Virus record (IMG/VR): IMGVR_UViG_3300003323_000626
Span: 1-62,608 of that record
Strand: one strand, 5' to 3'
Length of the DNA: 62,608 nucleotides
Origin: a virus
This document shows, in pieces, positions 55,593-62,608 of the stretch. The notes beneath the pieces were generated by a model, which was given only the letters and a program-made list of their open reading frames with translations, did no database searches and was not told the origin of the DNA. Made by a program: the position numbers and the translations under genes. The stretch's first letter is position 1. Every line of letters starts with the position of its first letter.

Positions 55593-55620
55593 GCGGGTTC
55601 GACTCCCGTATGGTTCACCA
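55593..55620 (+). tRNA. isolated tRNA T-arm with CCA end
   Basis: GCGGG, TTCGACT, CCCGT form a canonical T-arm (with a G-U), then ATGGTTC, A, CCA at 55618-55620. The matching 5' acceptor strand, GAACCAT, is not found upstream in the 200 bases searched. It is either a fragment, a tmRNA-type end, or a split RNA. No tmRNA start (GGGG...TTCGAC) is seen. Confidence 0.35.
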
Positions 55621-56038
55621 CTTTCCCTTGCTGCATTGAAAGTCATCTATCATGATGTCGCCGGAAACGGCTTAGGTTCAGTCGGGGCGTTCTTTGATTT
55701 TGGGTCTGCGCGGGTGAGCGCGGAGAACTGGCTTAGGGGCGCATATTCTGCACCTGCTCGTGGGGAATCACGAGTGCTCCGAAGCCACTTTTCCGCCCTC
55801 ATCCAAGGTGAGCGCGGAATTGAGAGGCGGCAGACGTGCCGTAATTGTGTGACCTTAAACGCAGTGGGTGCAAGCGATGTGACCGTAACGCGGCGCGGGC
55901 GGCTTGCGAATAGATCAAAGCCATGATCCCTCTCAATCCTGCCCTTACCCCCTGAGTGGGGCGCAGACTTTGCCCTGCCTACCCGATGACGTTCACGATC
56001 ACTTGTGGATATTAGGCGCCTGGTGGGGCAATCCTTTT

Positions 56039-56139
56039 GGGGAGGCGGCGTGGATTGGACACGCACTGAAACGTATCCGTGCCAGCAATGGTCTATGTGG
56101 TAAATCGGTAGCCGGTATCAAGCCCGGCCCTCTCCGCCA
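56039..56139 (+). tRNA. long tRNA-like element
   Basis: Acceptor GGGGAGG (56039-56045) pairs with CCTCTCC (56129-56135, one G-U), then G and CCA (56137-56139). D-arm GCGT/ACGC, loop GGATTGGAC. T-arm GCCGG/CCGGC with an 8-base loop TATCAAGC. Between D- and T-arms 46 bases: GCAC..GA pairs with TC..GTGC around AACGTA, not a standard anticodon arm. Total 101 bases. No anticodon assigned. Confidence 0.4.
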
Positions 56140-56151
56140 ATTTCGGATCGC

Positions 56152-56227
56152 GATGCAGTGGCTCGAATGACTAGGCTTCTGGCCGCAAACCAGACTTATG
56201 CCGGTTTGATTCCGGCCTGCATCTCCA
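56152..56227 (+). tRNA. tRNA-Cys (anticodon GCA)
   Basis: Acceptor GATGCAG (56152-56158) and CTGCATC (56217-56223), discriminator T and encoded CCA (56225-56227). Anticodon stem TCTGG/CCAGA around loop CCGCAAA, anticodon GCA. T-arm GCCGG, TTTGATT, CCGGC. D-stem short (GCT/GGC). The U73 discriminator is the Cys identity base, which supports the call. Odd point: position 33 is C where U is nearly universal. A 76-base element. Confidence 0.75.
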
Positions 56228-56343
56228 ATGATCTTCCCTAAACCACAGTTCACGAACTCGGATCAGCGATTGTAGTGACAGGTGCAGGCGGTAACGCCCA
56301 GAAGGTCTGATACACCGGATGGACTAATGCTCGCTGGGGATTG

Positions 56344-56379
56344 AAGGCCGCTCTCTCACGGGGGCGGCCTTTTCCTTTT
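56344..56379 (+). terminator. rho-independent terminator of the RNA locus
   Basis: AAGGCCGC (56344-56351) and GCGGCCTT (56364-56371) form an 8-bp stem with a 12-base loop, followed by TTTCCTTTT. The T-run and high-GC stem are typical. It lies 40 bases before the giant gene and closes the RNA locus. Confidence 0.8.
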
Positions 56380-56418
56380 GACACTGGGTTATGCGCCCCA
56401 TAGCCACCTGCAATCGCC

Positions 56419-59400
56419 ATGCCGCCCACACCATATGGGGCGCCGCGCCGAGCGGCCCCGTCCTACATTGTTCCGCCCGACGAAGAGGACAATGTGGAGT
56501 CGCCGGAGGAAGTGGTTCAGCGGCGCTCGCCGGTCCCAACCGGAACAACTGGGGGCATCACCGTGCAGCAGGCCGGAACTTGGGATCGCCCGGCGCCGGG
56601 CCGATTGGATGATGACCCCGAAGTTCGTGCCGCGCAGTCAGCCGAGCGTGCTCAGCAGGCGTTTGAAGACAAGCAGCGTGCGGACAATCCGTTCATTTAC
56701 TCGGGTGCCCTGAAGTCTCTCGCGAAAGAGGGTGGTCGTCGCTACATCGACGCCGCGGTTCGCCAAGGTGATCGCCAGTATCAGCAGCAGGTGCAGTCTG
56801 AGCGCCAAGCGGCCAAGCTGGATACGGCGGCGTACAACTCCAGAATGGAGGCCCGGTTTCGCGGCAATGGCCAGCAGTTCTATACCGATCCGCTGACCAA
56901 GCGGGTCATGCCGGTCATTGAACCGGATACCGGGAAAGCCCTGTATCACCAGACCGATTGGGCACCGTCCACTCATCCCAAGACAGGGCTCGCCGTATTT
57001 GAGCGGCGCGACAAGTATGGGCAGCGCCAGTACAAGCGCCCGACTCTCAGCGACTCGGTGGACCCGAGTGACGAGTACCTGTACGCGGACATGGGTGACG
57101 GCGAATCCACGCCGTACATCACGAAAGCGGAAGCAGCGAAGTCTCGGGATGTATCTCTCGCCAAGATTGGGCTCGCTGCGCTGAAGAAACAGCGGACCAC
57201 GCAGGCCCAAGAATCACTCGCCCGGATGTCCGCCGTCGATCAGGCTATAGACGCCGAGGTGCTGGAGCACAATCAGGCGAAGGATGACATTCAGCGGCAG
57301 ATTGATGAACTCTCGGCCAAGGCCACCAATTCGGGTGACACTGATATTAATCGTCAGGCTTACCAGTCTCGCATCGAGCAACTGAACGGTGAACTTCAGA
57401 AGCACATCGACGCGACGCACGCCGGATCGGAATTGATGCGCCGGCAGCGGTTGTCAAAGAAGTCGATCGCGCTCCATCGCGCGCAGTCGGCATTGGATGC
57501 GTACCAGATTCAAAAGCAGGAGATTGAGGCACGGCTTCGCGGTCAGGGCGTTCCGGAGTCGGATTTTGAAAAAGACCCGGTGTATCGATCGAACCTGGAG
57601 GGCATGCGCGCGATGGAGGAAGGTGTGCGCGGGGGTCAATCGGCGCTGAAGCAGGAGGAGGCGCTTAATAATCGCCTGTCCGGTGCGCGTTCTTTTGACA
57701 CGAAGCTTTCTCCGGCCGAGGAGCAGGCTTTCCAGCAGTGGAGGGCGCGCATGGCCCCGAATGATTCCGGGGCTGACTATGATCTTCGCGGCGCATTCAA
57801 AGCGGGACTATCTCCCGGTCCTGACGGACACTGGCCAGACACATTCAAGAAGCCGAATCATCCGACTTTCTCCAATGAGTCGGTGTACGCCAAGGACGCG
57901 CCGGAGCGGGCCGGAAGATGGAATGGCAATCAGTTTGTTCCTCCGAATGACTTGGCTGCTGGCGAGCCCGGAGCGGCAGCAGCGCGAGGCGTAGATAGAA
58001 TCGGCGGCGTAGGCATTCAGGAATTCGCTCGCCGATACGGCTCCGGAGAGGGCGAGGTTCGCCCCGATTCATTGCTGAGGCTCAATCAGCGTTCTCGCGA
58101 GATTGATGAAACGCTCGCCTCCGACCAGAGCACGATCGACGACAAGCTGCGTAATTCGCTCACGCAGGAGAAGCAGTACGTCGATGCTCTCTACAAGCAG
58201 CGCCTAGCGCGGCTCCCTCCCGAGGATCAGCAGCGGGTGCAAGACGCGGTGGCGCTTGCGAATGAGGGTGGCGCAAAGACTGCCGCCAAGTCATTCGCCC
58301 GCGGCGCTTCTGCTGAAGGACTATACGCTGCATCAGAAGGACTTTCCCGATTCCTTGAAATGGCCGGCAACCTCGGTGCAACTCCCGCTGGTGTCGGCGC
58401 AGCCGGAAAGTGGTACGCAGACGCCACCAAGAAGGTGCGCGAGGACATCCGCAAGGCGCTGCCGATTGACGAGAAAGTGGCCCAAGGTCTCAACAGCCAG
58501 ATTTCTCAGGGCCTCGGGCAAGCCGCAGGAACGCTTCCATTGGCGGCTCTTGGCCCCGAAGCGTTGGCGGGTGCTTCCGTTGGCCAGATTTACGACGAGG
58601 CATATCAGGATGCCAAGCAGTCGGGAGCCTCGGATGAGCAGGCTCATTCGGCTGCGGTGAAATATCTGCCGGCGGCGGCTCTGGATTATCTGTCCAACGA
58701 ATTGATCGTCGGTCGGATTATGAAGCCGTTGGTTGGCCGCGCCACGGTTGGGATGATCCTGAAGGACATTCTCACATCGGCTGCTTCCGAGGGCATTACC
58801 GAAGGTGCTCAGCAAGCCTACCTGAATCAGATCGCGTCAAAGCTGGAGGGATACGACCCGAACCGGCCATTCGACCAAGAGGTGTATGACTCAATGCTCG
58901 TTGGCGCGGTCACGGGTGGCGTTGCCACTGCGGCAGGACAAGCCGGACATGCTGCGATGGAGCGCGACACGCAGGGCGGCAACGTAGAGAATCCGCGGCA
59001 GCCAGCGCCGCCATCGGACCGTACTGGCGACGCTGGCGACGTCTCCGAGATTCAGGCGGCGGAAGCAGAATTCCAGCGCCGACTCTCAGAGCTTACACCT
59101 GCAGAGCGTGCACAGGTTGAGGCCATGGCGGCGGAACCTGTCGCGACCCCTCCGAAGACTGCGGCCGAAGCGGCGCGTGAACTCGGGCAGCCGCGCGTGG
59201 CGCGATCGGCGGAGGATGTGGCCGGAATTTTTGAGCGCAATGCCCCGCAGGTTGAAGAGCCACGAGCGCCCATCAAATCAGCCGCCGATGCGGCGCAGAC
59301 GCTTGAGCAGGTGCGCGCTACGGAATATTCGCCTGGCGAGCTTCGTCCATCAACGGCTGAAGAGGCCGCGGCCGTTCTCTCGCGCGAAGTTCCGCAGGTG

Positions 59401-62400
59401 GAGCCCGATGCGCCGGCTCCGGCCCGAGAATCCGCCGCCGCCCTTCTTGAGGCGCAGGCACGTCAGAGGCCGCCGGAGATTGACCCCGCTGCGCGTGCTA
59501 TGGCCGGCCCAGAGGAAGGCGGTCTATCGCCCGAGCAGGTCGCTCGCCAAGAGGCTCTTTTCCCAACCGAAACCCCAAATGAGCAAGTCACACGACCAAT
59601 CTCTGATGAACGTTCTCGTCCAGATGCCGAAGTTCCGGCGCGCGAATCGCAGCAACCGACACCTGATGTTTCTCAGGGTGAGGTCGTGGCTGCGGGGCGC
59701 CCGCCGGTAACGACCGACCCTGCGGCCATCGCCAAGGATCGGCGGGAATACGACGTCCTCAACCGTCGAATGCAGGCCCTCATCAAGCAGGGCAAGGTCG
59801 GGTCTCCTGAATTCCAGTCCGCATGGGGCAAGCTGGAGGCCATCAAGAACCGCCATGGCGGAATGCCGCCCGGCGAGGTTTCAGCGGAGTCCGCTTCAAC
59901 CAAAGGAGAATCAACCAATGCCATACAAGAGCGAAGCCCAGCGGCGCTGGGCGAACAGCCCGAGCGGCCACAAGGCTCTCGGGAACAAGGGAGCGGCCGA
60001 GTGGAACAGGGCCAGCAAGGGCATGAAGCTGCCCGAAAAGGTGTCGTACAGCCGAGCGATATTCAGCAAGCGGAAAGGGTAGCCTCGTCCGAGCTGAAGA
60101 AGAACAACGCCGGCCTCGGCATGAAGCCGGTTTCAGCGCTTTCTCAGGAAGAGAAACGCGCCGAACTCTCCGCCGCCGGGATCACAACCTACAACGGCAA
60201 GCCGATCGCGGAAGCGAATCCCGCCCAGCTTTCCAATGCGGTCGGCAAACTGCGACGGGGTGAACTCACGGCTGAAGGCGAAAAGCCGGGCGCGACTCAG
60301 CCGCTCCTGACCGAACGCGCCGAGGCCGCGCTGAAGAAAATGAAGCTCCAGAAACCGGGAGAAACGTTCGCACACACGCCGTTCTCGCTCGCCTATGATT
60401 CGGCCATCGACTTGGCCATTCTTGGAGTCCGCGCCGCGCGTCCGGTTGAGCAGGTCATCCGCATCGCGGTTGCGCGGTTCAAGGCCCAGTATCCGAAAGC
60501 CACTGAACAGGAAACGGCGAAGCTCGAATCGGACATCAGAAAGGCCATCTCGGCGCAGCCCACTCCGCCTTCCTCGCCCAAGAAAAAGGAATCGCTCCTC
60601 ACTCAGTCGGCCAAGGCTGCGGGCGCTCCGGTTGCTCCCATTGAGTACGAAGTCCGACGTCAGGAGGAGCGCAAGCAGGAGGCGTCCGACTTCATCAAGA
60701 AGAACGGCAAAGAAAATGCCGAGGCGGCACTGAATGACAAGTCTCTCCCAGGTGATACCCGCGTCGCAATCGGTGGGCAACTCATCAACGACAAGATGTT
60801 GGAACTGCTGGAGGCCAAGACGGCCGCCGAGACCGCCAAGGCCACGCAGGACATTCGCCGCATCACGGCAGCCATGCAGCCTTCGCTCGCGACCGAGGCA
60901 GGCCAGCAGATTTCCATGTTCAGCGCGCTCTACAAGGATATGCGCGTTGCCTCGGCCATGGAATACACCCGCGACATCAATCGTGCCCGCGCCGAGAAAC
61001 TGGGCGGCGAGGATGGCCTGAAAGCCGCGGATGAGGCGGCTCAAATCTTCAACAACAAGGAACTCACGCCGGAGCAGCGCGACAAGGAGATTGAGCGCCT
61101 AAAGGAGCGGTTCACCACCAAGCCCGTGCGCAAGATGCTCAACGAGTTCAAGCGCATGGAGACGGCCAAGAAGTTGAATGAACTAGACGTCCTCACGCGA
61201 GACGACATGATCGAGGTTGCCGGCAACGCGCTCGGCATTCCCGGCATCTCCCAGCAGAAACTCAAGCACCTGTCGGAAATCGCCAACCGAATCGAGACGG
61301 CCAAGAATCCAGCGGAGCGCGTGAAGGCAGAACTGGAGTTGGCTGACACGCTCTCGGCGTACAAGGGAATCAACCCACTGGATTTGGAGTCCTCTATCCT
61401 GACGCTCAACATTCTGTCAGGTCCGACCACGCAGCTTGCAAACTTGGAGGGCAACGCACTCAACTCCATCGCGCAGTTGGGTACGACTGCGCTGGCGAAC
61501 CCGACCAAGCTCCCGCAACTGGTTTCCGGCCTGATTGACGGCATGGGGCTGGGAAAGACGGAGGCCCGGTCAATCCTTCAGACGGGTCGTGGCACGCGCG
61601 ATTTTCAGGACAAGACAAGCCTAGCCGGGTCCGCGCTTGCGACCGTGGACTACGCGCGGGATTTCCCGAAGACTGGTCCGGCTGCTAATGCACTCACGGC
61701 CCGCGCCCGCTTCATCGAAAAGATCAGCCGGTTCATGCGCGCCGCCGACGCCGTATTCTATTACCCGGCGCGGGAGGCTTACGCCCGCCTTGTCACGACC
61801 AAGCTCCTCGAATCCAAGTTCTCGGGCAAAGAATTGGACGAGCAGGTGCGCAAGTATCTGCACATCACTCCGGAGCAGTTGAAGTCCGCCGAAGCGGCTG
61901 CGAAGGCCGAGGGATATGAGGGCATTGATCTCGCGCGCCGCACATCGGACATCATTGAAGAGCGTCGCGCGCAGACTCCGGTTGGCGCTCAGGCGGTCAA
62001 GGAATCCGAACGCTTCGCCGCCGAGGCGACGTACAACCAAGAGCCGGAGGGGCTGGCGGGCGTGATCTACCGCAATGCCGCAAACCTAGTCCAGCAGGCT
62101 CGCATTGGCGGCGTGCCCGTCCTCAAGCCGTGGCTGATGTTCTTGCGCGTGCCGGCTAACGTCTTCAACGCGACCACGAATTTCACGCCCATGGGGGCCA
62201 TTCGCGCCGAGTTCGGGATGCAGGGAGCCAAGCCCGGCGAGCGGCGAAACTTCACAAAGGACGAGCGCAACCGGCTGTATCTCCAGTCGATCATCGGTTC
62301 CTCGCTCATGGGCGCCCTCATTTACCGCGTTCTGGAGAAGGACGACATCGACGTGACGGCGGGCGGTCCGGTGAACCCAACCCAGCGCAAGCAGCTTCAG

Positions 62401-62608
62401 ACGGGCGGCTGGATGCCGTACTCCATCAAGGTGGGAGACAAATACTATTCCTACAAGGATAGCCCGCTTCTTGTCCCGCTCTCCATTGTCGGAAATGTCG
62501 CGGACTCGGTGAAGTACCAGAAGGCCAAGCAGGACATGCTGCTGGAGTCAAAAGTGGCAAACGCCGTGGCGCAAGCCCCGCAGGTGATCTTCCAGACCTC
62601 CATGCTGT
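56419..62608 (+). CDS. giant internal virion / large polyvalent-type protein (continues at base 1)
   Basis: Frame open from ATG 56419 to the end of the window: 2,063 codons plus one base, about 2,245 residues with bases 1-548. Regions: Pro-rich disordered N terminus; helical, Gln/Glu-rich 80-400; coiled coil (VLEHNQAKDDIQRQIDELSA); hydrophobic patches about 700-850 (AAGTLPLAALGPEALAGASV, LVGAVTGGVATAAGQAGHAA); a Pro/Glu/Ala repeat linker about 870-1,230; helical domain about 1,230-1,650; membrane-seeking C-terminal parts (TLNILSGPTTQLANLEGNAL, SIIGSSLMGALIYRVLE, GGWMPYSIKVGDKYYSYKDS). The style and position before the portal match large phage polyvalent or ejection proteins, packed in the head and injected. 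No protease, lysozyme or polymerase motif is recognised. Confidence 0.8.
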   Translation, partial: MPPTPYGAPRRAAPSYIVPPDEEDNVESPEEVVQRRSPVPTGTTGGITVQQAGTWDRPAPGRLDDDPEVRAAQSAERAQQAFEDKQRADNPFIYSGALKSLAKEGGRRYIDAAVRQGDRQYQQQVQSERQAAKLDTAAYNSRMEARFRGNGQQFYTDPLTKRVMPVIEPDTGKALYHQTDWAPSTHPKTGLAVFERRDKYGQRQYKRPTLSDSVDPSDEYLYADMGDGESTPYITKAEAAKSRDVSLAKIGLAALKKQRTTQAQESLARMSAVDQAIDAEVLEHNQAKDDIQRQIDELSAKATNSGDTDINRQAYQSRIEQLNGELQKHIDATHAGSELMRRQRLSKKSIALHRAQSALDAYQIQKQEIEARLRGQGVPESDFEKDPVYRSNLEGMRAMEEGVRGGQSALKQEEALNNRLSGARSFDTKLSPAEEQAFQQWRARMAPNDSGADYDLRGAFKAGLSPGPDGHWPDTFKKPNHPTFSNESVYAKDAPERAGRWNGNQFVPPNDLAAGEPGAAAARGVDRIGGVGIQEFARRYGSGEGEVRPDSLLRLNQRSREIDETLASDQSTIDDKLRNSLTQEKQYVDALYKQRLARLPPEDQQRVQDAVALANEGGAKTAAKSFARGASAEGLYAASEGLSRFLEMAGNLGATPAGVGAAGKWYADATKKVREDIRKALPIDEKVAQGLNSQISQGLGQAAGTLPLAALGPEALAGASVGQIYDEAYQDAKQSGASDEQAHSAAVKYLPAAALDYLSNELIVGRIMKPLVGRATVGMILKDILTSAASEGITEGAQQAYLNQIASKLEGYDPNRPFDQEVYDSMLVGAVTGGVATAAGQAGHAAMERDTQGGNVENPRQPAPPSDRTGDAGDVSEIQAAEAEFQRRLSELTPAERAQVEAMAAEPVATPPKTAAEAARELGQPRVARSAEDVAGIFERNAPQVEEPRAPIKSAADAAQTLEQVRATEYSPGELRPSTAEEAAAVLSREVPQVEPDAPAPARESAAALLEAQARQRPPEIDPAARAMAGPEEGGLSPEQVARQEALFPTETPNEQVTRPISDERSRPDAEVPARESQQPTPDVSQGEVVAAGRPPVTTDPAAIAKDRREYDVLNRRMQALIKQGKVGSPEFQSAWGKLEAIKNRHGGMPPGEVSAESASTKGESTNAIQERSPAALGEQPERPQGSREQGSGRVEQGQQGHEAARKGVVQPSDIQQAERVASSELKKNNAGLGMKPVSALSQEEKRAELSAAGITTYNGKPIAEANPAQLSNAVGKLRRGELTAEGEKPGATQPLLTERAEAALKKMKLQKPGETFAHTPFSLAYDSAIDLAILGVRAARPVEQVIRIAVARFKAQYPKATEQETAKLESDIRKAISAQPTPPSSPKKKESLLTQSAKAAGAPVAPIEYEVRRQEERKQEASDFIKKNGKENAEAALNDKSLPGDTRVAIGGQLINDKMLELLEAKTAAETAKATQDIRRITAAMQPSLATEAGQQISMFSALYKDMRVASAMEYTRDINRARAEKLGGEDGLKAADEAAQIFNNKELTPEQRDKEIERLKERFTTKPVRKMLNEFKRMETAKKLNELDVLTRDDMIEVAGNALGIPGISQQKLKHLSEIANRIETAKNPAERVKAELELADTLSAYKGINPLDLESSILTLNILSGPTTQLANLEGNALNSIAQLGTTALANPTKLPQLVSGLIDGMGLGKTEARSILQTGRGTRDFQDKTSLAGSALATVDYARDFPKTGPAANALTARARFIEKISRFMRAADAVFYYPAREAYARLVTTKLLESKFSGKELDEQVRKYLHITPEQLKSAEAAAKAEGYEGIDLARRTSDIIEERRAQTPVGAQAVKESERFAAEATYNQEPEGLAGVIYRNAANLVQQARIGGVPVLKPWLMFLRVPANVFNATTNFTPMGAIRAEFGMQGAKPGERRNFTKDERNRLYLQSIIGSSLMGALIYRVLEKDDIDVTAGGPVNPTQRKQLQTGGWMPYSIKVGDKYYSYKDSPLLVPLSIVGNVADSVKYQKAKQDMLLESKVANAVAQAPQVIFQTSML
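59918..60082 (+). CDS. small SEAQRRW-type phage protein embedded in another frame
   Basis: 54 residues from ATG 59918. A strong ribosome-binding site, AAAGGAGAA at 59902-59910, precedes it. The product starts MPYKSEAQRRWANSPSGHKA and contains NKGAAEWNRASKGMKLPEKV. The start MP(Y/F)KSEAQRR is a known short phage protein type encoded elsewhere as a separate gene. Here it lies wholly inside the giant gene in the +1 frame; the giant protein reads there as a Gln/Gly/Glu-rich linker with no fold pressure. Both frames stay open, so both are probably translated. Confidence 0.75.
   Translation: MPYKSEAQRRWANSPSGHKALGNKGAAEWNRASKGMKLPEKVSYSRAIFSKRKG

Larger units (their letters stand above)
55013..56343 (+). 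ncRNA. 1.3-kb noncoding RNA locus with tRNA-like elements
   Basis: No gene with phage-like overlap or codon use covers this stretch on either strand. It is bounded by the element at 54995 and a strong terminator at 56344. Recognisable parts are listed separately: tRNA-like element at 55421, an isolated T-arm plus CCA end at 55593-55620, tRNA-like element at 56039, tRNA-Cys at 56152. Other stems seen: GTGCAGG (55106-55112) with CCTGCAC (55152-55158); CTCGTG with CACGAG around 55756-55773. CCA ends follow most elements. Products not recognised. Confidence 0.5.

Noticed and set aside
55421-55620. A phage tmRNA
   Set aside because: The 3' T-arm and CCA end look right but no matching 5' acceptor strand, no conserved 5' segment and no tag-peptide frame were found.
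60133-61044. Minus-strand frame inside the giant gene
   Set aside because: Antisense shadow with Arg/Leu/Gly-rich product and no start signal.

Overview
The window looks like the whole genome of a tailed bacteriophage, most likely podovirus-like, cut open inside its largest gene. The reading frame that starts at 56419 is still open at base 62608. The frame that is already open at base 1 (codons from base 3) ends at 548. Joining base 62608 to base 1 keeps the frame and gives one protein of about 2,245 residues. The best reading is therefore a circular or circularly permuted molecule of about 62.6 kb. Hallmark genes are a portal (583), a scaffold-like protein (9156), an N4 gp56-like major capsid protein (10411), two adaptor-like proteins (12345, 13049) and a large terminase (52505). 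No tape measure, sheath or tail-tube gene is recognisable. The giant protein looks like an internal or ejection-type virion protein. The host cannot be named. A lipoprotein signal and secreted or membrane lysis-type genes suggest a Gram-negative host, and several structural genes have no obvious Shine-Dalgarno site.

Layout: (1) 1-4774, plus: end of the giant gene, portal, a GT9 glycosyltransferase and small genes. (2) 4771-9065, minus: a cassette of large beta-rich, tail or adhesion-like proteins facing away from the capsid genes. (3) 9156-17746, plus: scaffold, capsid, adaptors, a fibre-like protein with a signal peptide, and a holin/DUF1353/lipoprotein lysis-type block. (4) 17743-26777, minus: a recombination module with an SF2 helicase, VRR-NUC nuclease, DUF2800-like PD-(D/E)XK nuclease and a RecT-like protein with a beta-rich tail. 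(5) 26774-37359, minus: about 25 small, mostly unknown genes packed with 4-base overlaps, including a PAPS-reductase-like enzyme, a coiled-coil protein and an exported S26-like protein. (6) 37360-38734: control region, one unknown plus-strand gene and a 650-base noncoding region with direct repeats, iteron-like copies and a 102-base nested hairpin. It lies just before a small serine recombinase and is the best candidate for an origin or res site. (7) 39334-45822, minus: a replicative helicase with DnaB-N and RepA-like parts, a GNAT-fold protein and many small genes. (8) 45928-54993, plus: HTH regulator, Cys-rich small genes, FkbM methyltransferase, a methyltransferase-glycosyltransferase-glycosyltransferase fusion, two more GT-A enzymes, an acetyltransferase, an HNH endonuclease, terminase and SSB. 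(9) 54994-56418: a 1.4-kb noncoding RNA locus with a tRNA-Cys and several tRNA-like elements, closed by a strong terminator. (10) 56419-62608: the giant virion gene, with a second small gene embedded in another frame.

How the parts fit: replication appears to rely on a phage helicase, SSB and a RecT/nuclease recombination system, with the host supplying polymerase. The glycosyltransferases and methyltransferases between the regulator and the terminase probably decorate the virion or another surface. A repeated element with core CTTGAC(G) stands at the head of eight transcription units, always in the direction of the gene that follows, and is probably the phage's own promoter or operator signal. 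No endolysin, DNA polymerase, primase, integrase or CRISPR array was recognised.
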